From Microlunatus parietis (lineage in GTDB: Bacteria > Actinomycetota > Actinomycetes > Propionibacteriales > Propionibacteriaceae): a stretch of DNA of 64,000 nucleotides. Made by a program: the position numbers and the translations under genes. This document shows, piece by piece, positions 8,740 through 16,849 of the stretch. Below the pieces are notes generated by a model that saw only the letters and a program-made list of their open reading frames with translations, had not been told where the DNA came from and did no database searches. Within the stretch, counting starts at the first letter, position 1; each line of letters opens with the position of its first letter. The DNA is taken from contig NZ_JACCBU010000001.1 in NCBI RefSeq assembly GCF_013407955.1, forward strand, positions 4,154,001 to 4,218,000. Reading direction: 5' to 3'.

Positions 8740-9150
8740 GCCTCGGCACCGGGCGGGCCGCGAGCAGCAGCACGGAGCCGGCGACGACGAACAGGAGATG
8801 GGCGGCGCGGACAGCCGGGAAGTACGGCGACGTCGCGCCGCCCAACGCCTCGGCCAGGTCCGCGCCGGCCGCCAGCTCGGTGATCAACGGAACGACCAGG
8901 CGGTGCCGACGCCGCCGAGCATGATCAACACCAGCCAGCGGGCGACTCGGTTGCCGCGCCAGGTCAGGCCGATCAGGACGAAGGCGGTCGCGTAGACGGC
9001 GACCCGGGCGCCGACGAGGAAGGCCAGTCCCGGCGGCGGCTCGCCGGCCGCCGCGAAGCTCAGCAGTCCGATGATCATCTCCGCGACGCCGGCCAGCACC
9101 GCCAGCGTCAGCAGCGTGCAGGCACGCCCCAGTCTCGTTGCGTTCTTCAT
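8714..9150 (-). pseudogene. Frameshifted small multi-pass membrane protein
   Basis: Reading from ATG 9150 gives MKNATRLGRACTLLTLAVLA with further hydrophobic segments, ending abruptly at GVGTAWSFR then stop (8884). Shifting by one base at about 8895-8905 restores a frame that continues VVPLITELAAGADLAEALGG and a last hydrophobic helix AAHLLFVVAGSVLLLAA to a stop at 8714-8716. Together they make a protein of roughly 145 residues with four helices. The second half keeps coding character, so a single-base deletion or a sequencing error is the likely cause. No family could be named. Confidence 0.6.
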
Positions 9151-9242
9151 GATCATCAGCATCGTCGCCGCGGCGGGCGGGGTCGATGGGGTCGCCCGGC
9201 GGATCCGGACTGGGGATAACCCGATGATGATCACGTGGCTCG

Positions 9243-9263
9243 GCCCTTCGACAGGCCCAGGGC
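9243..9263. repeat. Dispersed repeat copy (CCCTTCGACAGGCCCAGGG)
   Basis: Antisense copy of a roughly 20-bp interspersed element, core CCCTGAGCCTGTCGAAGGG, also at 32650-32691, 40413-40458 and 60858-60909. Here it lies between the broken membrane gene and the Gfo/Idh gene. Confidence 0.7.
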
Positions 9264-9291
9264 GCGTTGGCTAGGGCAGGCCCGATGATTC

Positions 9292-10275
9292 TCAGGACGG
9301 TTGGCGGAGGGGCAGGCCGGCGGCCCGGTAGATCGCGTCGATCACGGTCATGGAGGCGATCGAGTCCTCCGGCGGGGTCAGTGGCGGTACGCCGTCGAGG
9401 ACCGCGGCGACGAACGCCGACAACTGGTACGCATAGGTCGGGCGGCGGGAGAAGCGCTCCACCCGGCGATGATCACCGATCCGGACCGAGAGCCGGTGCC
9501 CGTACTGCGGGGCGTACGGATTGATCACCCGCAGTTCGCCCCGATCACCGACGACGCGGGCCGACATCCGCAACACGTCGCGGGACCACATCGAGCAGCG
9601 GACCGTTCCGGTGTGACCGCCCGGGAACCGCAGTTCCGCCGTCATCGCGCGGTCGACCCTCGGGTCCCGCAGCTTCGCCACGGCGCTGATCACCTCCGGC
9701 TCACCGCCGAGCAGCCGGGCCAGGTGGACCGCGTAACAGCCGGCGTCCATCAAGGCCCCGCCGGCCAACCCGTAGTCGTACCGGATGTCGGAGAACACCG
9801 GCAGCGGGAAGCACATCGCGGTCTCCACATGCCGCAAGGTGCCCAGCTCGCCGGACAAGATCAACTCCCGCAGCCGCCGGGCCAGCGGATGATAGCGGTA
9901 GTGGAACGCCTCCATGACGACCAGCCCGCTGGCCTTCGCGGCCGCCGCGACGGTGCGGGCCTCCTCGGCGTTCGCCGTGAACGGCTTCTCGCAGAGCACG
10001 TGCTTGCCGGCCTCGAGCGCCGCCAGGGTCCAGCGGCCGTGCAACCCGTTCGGCAGCGGGTTGTAGATCGCATCGATCCGTTGATCATCGAGCAGGGCCC
10101 GGTAGTCGCGGTAAGCCGTGCGAATCCCGTGCCGTCGCGCGAAATCCTCCGCCCGGCTCAGGTCCCGCGCGGCGACGGCGACGACCTCGGCGCCGGGCAC
10201 GGTCCGAGCCGGCTCGATCAGGGCGGCGGGCGCGATCCGCGCCGCACCGAGCACCCCGATCCGTACCGTTTCCAT
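9292..10275 (-). CDS. Gfo/Idh/MocA-family oxidoreductase
   Basis: A 327-residue NAD(P)-dependent dehydrogenase. The Rossmann motif GVLGAARIA is at 7-15 and the family signature CEKPFT with Lys97 near 95-100. The DAGCYAVHLARLL stretch carries the conserved GxxxDxxxH-like active-site region (Asp/His). It probably oxidises a sugar, inositol or sugar-derived alcohol. It lies 25 bp downstream of the LuxR response regulator on the same strand, so the two may be co-transcribed. The TGATCATGG overlapping the start is one of many TGATCA palindromes in the window. Confidence 0.88.
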   Translation of the reverse strand: METVRIGVLGAARIAPAALIEPARTVPGAEVVAVAARDLSRAEDFARRHGIRTAYRDYRALLDDQRIDAIYNPLPNGLHGRWTLAALEAGKHVLCEKPFTANAEEARTVAAAAKASGLVVMEAFHYRYHPLARRLRELILSGELGTLRHVETAMCFPLPVFSDIRYDYGLAGGALMDAGCYAVHLARLLGGEPEVISAVAKLRDPRVDRAMTAELRFPGGHTGTVRCSMWSRDVLRMSARVVGDRGELRVINPYAPQYGHRLSVRIGDHRRVERFSRRPTYAYQLSAFVAAVLDGVPPLTPPEDSIASMTVIDAIYRAAGLPLRQPS

Positions 10276-10300
10276 GATCAGCCGCGTTCCATGGTCACGG

Positions 10301-10945
10301 TCAGCGCGACTTGAGCCAGGCCAGCACGGCGAGCACCCGGCGGTTGTCCGAGCCGACGTCGGGAAGATTGATCTTGCTGAAGATGTTCGAGATGTGCTTC
10401 TCCACCGCGCCGCCGGTGATGAACAGCTGGCCCGCGATCGCCGAGTTGCTGCGGCCCTCGGCCATCAGGGCGAGCACCTCCCGTTCTCGGGCGGTCAGCG
10501 CGGCCAGCGGATCGGAGCGGCGGGCGACCAGCAGCTGGGCGACCACCTCGGGGTCCAGCACGGTGCCGCCGCCCTTGATCGTCTGCAGCGCCTCGGCCAG
10601 CGTGTTCAGCGAGGTAACCCGGTCCTTGAGCAGATAGCCGACGCCGCCGCGACCGTCGGAGAGCAGCACATCGGCGTAGGACAGCTCGATGTAGGCCGAC
10701 AGCATCAGCACGCCGAGCGCCGGGTTCTGCAGCCGCGCCGTGACCGCGGCCTTCAGCCCGTCGTCGGTCATCGTCGGCGGCATCCGTACGTCGACGATGG
10801 CGACATCGGGCTTGTGCTCGGCCGCCGCCGCGATCAACGACGGTGCGTCGTCGACGGCGGCCACGATGTCGCAACCGACCTCGTCGAGCAGTCGGATCAG
10901 CCCTTCCCGGAGCAGGACGGAGTCATCGGCGAGTACCACGCGCAT
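10301..10945 (-). CDS. NarL/LuxR-family response regulator
   Basis: A 214-residue response regulator. The receiver domain has the acidic pair Asp7/Asp8, phosphoacceptor Asp52 (AIVDVRMPP) and Lys in GYLLKDRV. The C-terminal LuxR helix-turn-helix spans about 150-195 (LTAREREVLALMAEGRSN, then GGAVEKHISNIFSKI). The partner is most likely the HisKA_3 kinase at 11721-13115, on the same strand but separated by an oppositely oriented hydrolase gene. Such pairs in actinomycetes often control cell-envelope stress or antibiotic-resistance transporters; the target here is not evident. Confidence 0.92.
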   Translation of the reverse strand: MRVVLADDSVLLREGLIRLLDEVGCDIVAAVDDAPSLIAAAAEHKPDVAIVDVRMPPTMTDDGLKAAVTARLQNPALGVLMLSAYIELSYADVLLSDGRGGVGYLLKDRVTSLNTLAEALQTIKGGGTVLDPEVVAQLLVARRSDPLAALTAREREVLALMAEGRSNSAIAGQLFITGGAVEKHISNIFSKINLPDVGSDNRRVLAVLAWLKSR

Positions 10946-11023
10946 GCCTTAACTGTGCCCCATCGCAGGCCGCCCGACGGCACCGGTAGCGTTTGACGGG
11001 ACTCGAGTGGGGGATGATCATCA

Positions 11024-11758
11024 ATGCGATCCGAGGAACTGCGGTTCGGCGAGGACGAGCGGCAGGTCGTTGATCTTCGGCTGCCGGACCGGCCGCTCCG
11101 GCCGATCGGGCTCTTCTACATCCACGGCGGCGGCTGGTACGCCGGGCAGCGGGCCGACTTCCACGGCCACGTCGAGCACTTCGCCGGCCTCGGTTACGCC
11201 GCGGCTGCCACCGGCTACCGGATCGACGAGCAGACCGGCTACCGGGACAAGCTGACCGACGTCACGGCCGGGCTGGACCGCTTCCGGGCCAGGCTCGCCG
11301 AGGAGGCTCCGGAGGTGGACCGGATCGTCGTGCTCGGCAGTTCGGCCGGCGCCCACCTGGCGACCATGATCGCGCTCGGCTCGGCCGAGATCGCCGGCTG
11401 CGTCTCGGTCAACGGACCCGGCACGATGGTGCCCTGGCCGGACCAGGACGCCAACATCGCGACCAAGATCAACTGGCTGCTGCAGGACGGCACCACGGCC
11501 GAGGAGATCTCACCCGACCGCCAGGTCCGGGACGGTTGCCCACCGTTCCTCTTCCTGCTCGCCGAGTACGAGCACCTGTTCCCCCATGATCACGTACGGG
11601 AGCTGGCCAAGATCATCGAAACGCACGGCGGGTGGACCGAGACCGAGGTCGTACCCGAAACCAAGCACGGTTTCGTGTACGCCCTCGGCAACCCGGCCAC
11701 CGACCGCGCGCTCGCAGCGATCAGCGCATTCCTGGAGCGGCTTGCGGCATCGCGTTGA
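11024..11758 (+). CDS. Alpha/beta-hydrolase (esterase/arylformamidase-like)
   Basis: A 244-residue serine hydrolase of the hormone-sensitive-lipase/BD-FAE-like group. The oxyanion-hole motif HGGGW is at 34-38, the nucleophile elbow GSSAG with Ser107, and His215 in TKHGF. The acid expected around AEYEHLF is Glu181 or Glu183 rather than Asp. ATG 11024 follows GAGTGGGGG. The last 38 bp overlap the 3' end of the histidine-kinase gene on the other strand. The gene sits between a response regulator and its likely kinase, splitting the two-component pair. Confidence 0.85.
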   Translation: MRSEELRFGEDERQVVDLRLPDRPLRPIGLFYIHGGGWYAGQRADFHGHVEHFAGLGYAAAATGYRIDEQTGYRDKLTDVTAGLDRFRARLAEEAPEVDRIVVLGSSAGAHLATMIALGSAEIAGCVSVNGPGTMVPWPDQDANIATKINWLLQDGTTAEEISPDRQVRDGCPPFLFLLAEYEHLFPHDHVRELAKIIETHGGWTETEVVPETKHGFVYALGNPATDRALAAISAFLERLAASR

Positions 11759-13115
11759 CCGGCACCGTCGCGGTGATCATGGTCGGACCGCCCACCGGTG
11801 AGGAGACGTGCAGGTTGCCGTCCACCCCGGCCAGCCGGTCGGTCAGCCCGACCAGCCCGTGCCCCTTGGCGACACTGGCGCCGCCGACGCCGTCGTCGGT
11901 GATCGTGATCACGACCACCCCGCCGAGCCGCCGCACCTCCACGGCGCAGGTCGAGGCCTGGCTGTACTTCTCCTTGTTGGCCAGTGTTTCCGCGACCACG
12001 AAGTAGACCGCGTTCTGGGCCGCGTCGGACAGCGACCGGGCCTGGTCCAGGTCCTCGTCGATGTCCACGGTGGTCGGGATGACGCCCCGCGCGGCGAGCG
12101 CGGTCACGGCGGCCCGCAGCCCACGTTCGGTCAGGATCGGCGGCGCGATGCCGCGGGACAGGGTCCGGATCTCGGCCAGCGCCTCCTGGGACTGCTCCAT
12201 CGCCTGGCGCAGGATCTGCTTGGCGGTGTCCGGGTCGGTGTCCAGCCGGCGCTCCACCGCGCCGAGGTCCATGCCGAGTCGGACCAGCCGCTGCTGCGGG
12301 CCGTCGTGCAGGTCCCGCTCCAGCCGTCGCAGCGTGTGCGCCTCGGCCTCGCCGGCCGCGGCCCGGCTGTGCGTCAGCTCGCTGACCTGCTGCCGCAGAT
12401 GGGACGCCTCGTCGACCAGCAAACCCTTCGCGATCGCCGCCTGCAGCATGACCAGGCCACGCAGCACGAACGGCGCGGTGATCAGGAAGAACGCGCCGAG
12501 CATGGTGGTCAGGATGACATCGGCGACGACGCCGGGAAAGCCGAGCAGCCAGGCCAGGCCGGTCCGGTCCTCGTCCGGCAGGTACTGGCTCCAGAACCAG
12601 TACGTCAGCCCGCCCGGACCGGCGACCACCCACGGGATGGCGATGCAGAAGCTGGCCGTGTTCACCACGAACGCGATCGGGATGTGCAGCAGGTCCCGCC
12701 AGCCCTGCGCGGACCGCAGCCGCCGCATCCGGCCCCAGAACCGCATCCTGCCGCGCGGATAGACCGGGCGGCGGAGCTCGTACCCGGCACCGGCCAGCAG
12801 ATTGCGGTGGAACTGGGCGAAGCCGCCGGCCACGACCAGGGCCGCGGTCAGCACGAACAGGCCGAACACCGTGACCGCGGTGCCGACGCCGAGGCTGAAC
12901 AGCGGCACACAGACGATGAAGCCGAACAGCGCGATGAAGAAGCCACCGGCGACACAGCCGAGGTCCCGCCCGGCCTGCCGGATCGTACGGGCGAGCGCGT
13001 TGCCGCTGTCGATGGGGGAGGGCTGGGTGAGGTCGCTCATGTCGGGTCCATTCTGAGGGGTGGCGCCGAGCTCCGCACCCTGGCTGAACTCGAGCTCGCT
13101 GCCGATGTTCGTCAT
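11721..13115 (-). CDS. Sensor histidine kinase (HisKA_3/HATPase)
   Basis: A 464-residue membrane kinase. Residues about 50-225 hold four or more hydrophobic segments forming a membrane-embedded sensor domain (putative PF13796-like). DLHDGPQQRL carries phosphoacceptor His270, followed by the HATPase_c domain with DDGVGGA and GHGLVGL. ATG 13115 has CAGGG 8 bp upstream; an alternative ATG is at 13040. It probably phosphorylates the LuxR regulator at 10301-10945. Its promoter region is shared with the divergent STAND LuxR gene. Confidence 0.88.
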   Translation of the reverse strand: MTNIGSELEFSQGAELGATPQNGPDMSDLTQPSPIDSGNALARTIRQAGRDLGCVAGGFFIALFGFIVCVPLFSLGVGTAVTVFGLFVLTAALVVAGGFAQFHRNLLAGAGYELRRPVYPRGRMRFWGRMRRLRSAQGWRDLLHIPIAFVVNTASFCIAIPWVVAGPGGLTYWFWSQYLPDEDRTGLAWLLGFPGVVADVILTTMLGAFFLITAPFVLRGLVMLQAAIAKGLLVDEASHLRQQVSELTHSRAAAGEAEAHTLRRLERDLHDGPQQRLVRLGMDLGAVERRLDTDPDTAKQILRQAMEQSQEALAEIRTLSRGIAPPILTERGLRAAVTALAARGVIPTTVDIDEDLDQARSLSDAAQNAVYFVVAETLANKEKYSQASTCAVEVRRLGGVVVITITDDGVGGASVAKGHGLVGLTDRLAGVDGNLHVSSPVGGPTMITATVPVNAMPQAAPGMR

Positions 13116-13219
13116 GACCTCAACCCTGCCGCCGCGGCGGTGCCGGAACCATCCTGCTGTCCGGCCGAACGGGGGTGGGGAAATCCCCTCCGAACCGGCC
13201 GACGACGCCCGGGCGGACG

Positions 13220-13240
13220 GTGCAATTAGTGCAGATCTGG
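13220..13240 (+). promoter_or_regulatory. Conserved 21-bp motif, copy 1 (upstream of STAND LuxR gene)
   Basis: The stretch contains GTGCAA, AGTGCAGAT and TGG and matches 18 of 21 positions with a site at 17668-17688 (opposite strand) upstream of a secreted-protein gene. Both lie about 110-145 bp upstream of the start codon in the same orientation, suggesting a shared regulator-binding site or promoter element. Confidence 0.5.
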
Positions 13241-13300
13241 CGCAGCCGGCCCGGTGAATGCCGCCCGGATCCAGCGGTCGCCCCTGTACGGAAAACGGCC

Positions 13301-13320
13301 GGAGCCCTAGGTTGGGCTCC
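13301..13320 (+). promoter_or_regulatory. Leader hairpin before the STAND LuxR gene
   Basis: Stem GGAGCCC/GGGCTCC (7 bp, perfect) with loop TAGGTT, 43 bp upstream of the start codon. It may be a 5'-leader structure or the end of an upstream transcript. Confidence 0.35.
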
Positions 13321-13362
13321 CGTACAGACCACCGGGCATCGAGTGGGGAGAACCACCAAACC

Positions 13363-16077
13363 ATGCTGGCTGCGGGCCGGACATCGCCTTCCCTGACCGG
13401 TCGTCGCCGCGAAGTGCAGATCCTGACTGATCTCCTGGACGACCCCAGTCCGAGCGTCCTGGTGGTCAGCGGGCCGCACGGGATCGGCAAGTCGACCCTG
13501 GTCGATGCCGTGCTGGCCGAGTTCGCTCGGACGCCGGTGATCAAGCTTCGGTACACCCCGGGCCGGGAACCCTTCCGTACGGCCCTCGACCTGATCCATG
13601 GCCGGGCCGGGCTGCCGTTCCTGGACGAGCTGGCCGACCAGCTCGCGGCGCCAGCCGACGACGACCTGGCCGCGCGCATCGGCAGAATCGTCGACCGGCT
13701 GGCCGACCGGCTCGCGGAGTGCCGTGACCTGATCCGGCCGGCGGTGATCGTCCACGAGGATGTCGAACTCTGCGATCCCGCCAGTCTCGAGCTGTGCGCC
13801 GAGTTCCTCCGGCGGGCCACGCTGTGGCCGTGGTCCCACGTGGTGGTCGTCGACTCCGCCGCGGCGGGCCGGTTGGCCCGGCACCCGACGGTGCAGCTGA
13901 CGGGGCTCGATCCGGCTGCGACGGCTGCGCTGCTCCGGGAGACCGTGGAGGTGCCGGTCGCGACCGGCGTCGCGGACCGGCTGGCCCGGGCCTGCCACGG
14001 GAATCCGGGCCTGCTCCGCCACCACGCCCGGCGGCTGACGCCGGACCAGCTGGCCGGTGCCGCACCGCTGCCGCGGCGCTTCGACCCGCCGGCCGAGTTC
14101 GTCGCCCGGACCCTGGACCTGGTCCACGACCTGGCGCCCGGCGAACTGATTCCGCTGGCCGCCTTCGATGATCACGAGCGGATCCCGGCGCAGGTGCTGG
14201 ACCGGCTCGCCGACGCTCCGGAGGCGGTCGCCCGGCTGTGTCGGCGCGGCCTGATCCGGGCCGAGCGTGATCACTGGCGGCCCGCCGAGCCCGTACTGCC
14301 GCCGGCGGCGATGGCCCGGCTGTCCGGAGCGGAACGGGACCTGCTGCACCGGCGGGCCGAGGCGGGCTTCGCGGCGATCGGCGACGAACCGGCCGCCCTC
14401 CTGCACCGCTGCCGGCTCGGGCCGCTGCCGCCCGAGACCGCCGACCGGCTGATCATGCTCGCCGTCGCCCGGTACGGACGCGGCGACCTGGACCGGGCAG
14501 CACGGCTGCTGGCTCGGGCCCTCGACCAGCCGCGGTGCGCCGAGTCGCCCGGGTTCCGGGCGCTGCGGGCCCGGGTGCTGCTGGAGCAGGGCTACGCCCG
14601 GGCCGCGCTGGCCGAAGCCGCCGCCGGGTTGCGGGCCGGCCCCGACCCGCGGTCGGAGCTCTGGCTCCGGGTCACCGGCCTGGCGGCGGCGGTGCTCGCC
14701 GGCGTCGACGAACCGACCTTCCTGACCGCCGACGACATCCCGCCGCGCTACGCCGAACCGGCCGAGGAGCACGCCTGGCTGGCGCTGCACGCGGCCCACC
14801 TGCTGGCCCTGACCGGCGCGACCAGGGAAGCCCGGCTGGTGCTCGGTCGAGCCGACGTTCCGCCCACCGCGACCGCCGAACTGGCCGCGCTGCGGCGGAT
14901 CGTCGCCGAGTTGATCACCGGCGGTACGTCTCTCGACCCGGCCGATCTCAGCCGGCTGGCGGCAGCGCCGGCGGAACCGGGCCGGCGGGCCTCGGCGTCG
15001 CTGACCGCCGGGATCGCCGGCCTCCTGGTCGCGGGCGGCCGGGTGAAGACCGCGCGCCGGCTGGTCGGCCAGGTGCTGGCGGATCCGAACCGGCACACCG
15101 TGCTGACGGTCGTCCACCTCACCTCCGCCCTCCTCGCGATCGACCTGTGGGAAGGCAACTACCAGGTGGCGGAGCGCCGGCTTCAGGAACTGGAACGCAG
15201 CTACCCGGCCAGTGCCGGGCTGGCTCCATTCGTCGGGCCGAACGTACGAATCCGGGCGGCGCTCGACCGGCCGTACCAGCCGACTCAGGCCGCGAAGCTG
15301 CGGCCCCGGCTGTCCGGAACGCCGGCGGTGGCCTCGTTCGACGCCGACCTGGGGTTCGGCCACCTGGTCGCCGGCCGCTACGAGTCCGCCGCGATCTGTC
15401 TCGATGCGGCCCTACGGGCCGGTCAGCCGCTGCATCAGGGCCGGGCCGATGTGCTGGCCGACCTCGTCGAGGCGCTGGTCGCGCTGGGCCGGCCCGGCCA
15501 GGCCGCCGCGGCCGTGCGGCGGGCGGCCGATCGCGCGGCGGAGCGGGACTGCCCGCGAACCGCGGCACTCATGGCTCGTTGTCACGCGCTGACCGCGGAC
15601 CACGACGCGGTCGCGGCGGCAGGCGAGCGCGCGCTCGACCTGTGTACGGAGGCGGTGCCGGACCTCGACCGGGCCCGGACGCTGATCGCGACCGGGCGGG
15701 CCTTGCTCATGACCGGCGAGGTCGCCGCAGCGCAGCCCTGGCTCGGGGACGGCCGCGAGCTGATGAGTCACCTGGGACTGTCCGGGTGGGTCCGCCACGT
15801 CGACGGGCTGGTCCGGCCGCAACCGCAGGTCGTCGTACCGCAGCGGTCGGACGATCCGTGGCGGCGCGTGGTCCGGGAGCGCGACCGGTCGCTGCTGACC
15901 GGCGTGGCGGCCGGCCTCACTCATGAGCAACTGGCCCGGGACGGCTACATCTCCCGCCGCACCGTCGCCAACCGGCTGAAGGCCCTGTACGAACTCGCCG
16001 GCGTGACCAGCAAGTCGGAGTTGACCGCGCTCATCCTGCGCAACCCGCCGCCCTGGATCGCCGACCGCCGCTCCTAG
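13363..16077 (+). CDS. STAND-type LuxR-family transcriptional regulator
   Basis: A 904-residue MalT-like (LAL) regulator. The N-terminal NTPase has Walker A GPHGIGKST at 37-45 and a Walker B-like VIVHEDVEL near 127-135. A long alpha-helical, TPR-like middle is followed by a C-terminal LuxR helix-turn-helix (about 845-900; HEQLARDGYISRRTVANRLK). ATG 13363 has GGGGAG 12 bp upstream. It is divergent from the histidine kinase. The stop codon TAG (16075-16077) lies inside the terminal repeat of a MITE-like element, so the last codons may have been changed by insertion. Confidence 0.88.
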   Translation: MLAAGRTSPSLTGRRREVQILTDLLDDPSPSVLVVSGPHGIGKSTLVDAVLAEFARTPVIKLRYTPGREPFRTALDLIHGRAGLPFLDELADQLAAPADDDLAARIGRIVDRLADRLAECRDLIRPAVIVHEDVELCDPASLELCAEFLRRATLWPWSHVVVVDSAAAGRLARHPTVQLTGLDPAATAALLRETVEVPVATGVADRLARACHGNPGLLRHHARRLTPDQLAGAAPLPRRFDPPAEFVARTLDLVHDLAPGELIPLAAFDDHERIPAQVLDRLADAPEAVARLCRRGLIRAERDHWRPAEPVLPPAAMARLSGAERDLLHRRAEAGFAAIGDEPAALLHRCRLGPLPPETADRLIMLAVARYGRGDLDRAARLLARALDQPRCAESPGFRALRARVLLEQGYARAALAEAAAGLRAGPDPRSELWLRVTGLAAAVLAGVDEPTFLTADDIPPRYAEPAEEHAWLALHAAHLLALTGATREARLVLGRADVPPTATAELAALRRIVAELITGGTSLDPADLSRLAAAPAEPGRRASASLTAGIAGLLVAGGRVKTARRLVGQVLADPNRHTVLTVVHLTSALLAIDLWEGNYQVAERRLQELERSYPASAGLAPFVGPNVRIRAALDRPYQPTQAAKLRPRLSGTPAVASFDADLGFGHLVAGRYESAAICLDAALRAGQPLHQGRADVLADLVEALVALGRPGQAAAAVRRAADRAAERDCPRTAALMARCHALTADHDAVAAAGERALDLCTEAVPDLDRARTLIATGRALLMTGEVAAAQPWLGDGRELMSHLGLSGWVRHVDGLVRPQPQVVVPQRSDDPWRRVVRERDRSLLTGVAAGLTHEQLARDGYISRRTVANRLKALYELAGVTSKSELTALILRNPPPWIADRRS

Positions 16078-16240
16078 TGTCGTGCGTCCCTAGGTCCTTG
16101 ACAGGTGGCGGCGTCCAGGTGCGTGCATCGCTAGGCCGACGAGGAAGACATATCGGGTCATATATCGACTGAGGAGAACGCCGCGAGGTGCGTGCCTGGG
16201 CGTCGCCAACTGTTAAGGAACTAGGGACGCACGACACTAG
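16074..16240. mobile_element. MITE-like element with long terminal inverted repeats
   Basis: A 167-bp non-coding element bounded by CTAG at both ends. The first 20 bp (CTAGTGTCGTGCGTCCCTAG) are perfectly inverted at 16221-16240, and similarity continues to 45 bp per arm (16074-16118 and 16196-16240) with five mismatches. The interior has no gene. Size and architecture fit a transposase-less MITE whose CTAG ends could be a duplicated target. Its left end supplies the stop codon of the STAND regulator. Confidence 0.7.
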
Positions 16241-16259
16241 GCCCAGCCGCGCGTCGGCC

Positions 16260-16592
16260 TCAGCTGGCCTCGGCGTGCTCGGCGTCGACTTCGCCCGCGG
16301 TGAGGGGCAGCGTCCAGTTCTCGATCACGCGGAGCCGGGTGAGCAGGTCGCGCCGCGACCGATAGCGCAGGATGTCGGTCGGCTCGTCGCGCTGCGAGGG
16401 GCCCTCGACGACGTACCCGCCGAGGTCGTCATCGACCAGGACGCACGCTCCGGGCGCGAAGGCTCCGGCGGCCGGGCGGCTGCCGCGCCATTCCCAGACC
16501 TGGCCGTCGATGATCGAACTCCAGCCGCGATGGATCAAGACCTCGGCGAGCACAAGATCACCGGCATCGTCCCCGGCGCCCCCGATCGGCAT
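16260..16592 (-). CDS. Conserved-looking hypothetical protein
   Basis: A 110-residue soluble protein starting MPIGGAGDDAGDLVLAEVLI. ATG 16592 is chosen because GGGGAGG lies 7 bp upstream; the longer in-frame reading lacks such support. It is acidic, with alternating hydrophobic strands (WSSIIDGQVWEW; CVLVDDDLGGYVVEGP) suggesting a small beta-rich fold, and a basic stretch SRRDLLTRLRVI. No family was recognised. It sits alone between the MITE and a surface-protein gene on the same strand. Confidence 0.55.
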   Translation of the reverse strand: MPIGGAGDDAGDLVLAEVLIHRGWSSIIDGQVWEWRGSRPAAGAFAPGACVLVDDDLGGYVVEGPSQRDEPTDILRYRSRRDLLTRLRVIENWTLPLTAGEVDAEHAEAS

Positions 16593-16681
16593 GCGTCGTC
16601 CTCCCCGTTCCCTGACCTGCGGTTCCCCTCGGAAGACCACGGTAGCCCAGACCCGCCTGCACCGGAGGGAAGGTGCAGAAA

Positions 16682-16758
16682 GGTTGCGACCGACGAGGCC
16701 GACTCGGCAAGGAGTGAGTTTGTGAGTTGGTGCCGGGCCGGCGCGACGTCGGTCGCAA
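16682..16758. repeat. 14-bp perfect inverted repeat with 49-bp interior
   Basis: GGTTGCGACCGACG (16682-16695) is exactly inverted at 16745-16758, followed on the + strand by CTTTTCC. A smaller GCCGA/TCGGC hairpin lies inside. It could be a bidirectional terminator, a small structured RNA or a degenerate mobile element; no coding sequence overlaps it. Confidence 0.5.
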
Positions 16759-16849
16759 CCCTTTTCCTGATCACCCCTGACCCCGTGCCGGGTCCCGCTG
16801 CAGGTCTGTCCCCGGCACGAAGTGGGGCTGTCGTGGGGCGGAGGCGAAC

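Noticed and set aside
13120..15363. Very long minus-strand frame (747 codons) opposite the STAND regulator
   Set aside because: A mirror of the real gene caused by high third-position GC; composition is Arg/Gly/Gln-rich with no motif, and the plus-strand frame has Walker A and LuxR motifs.
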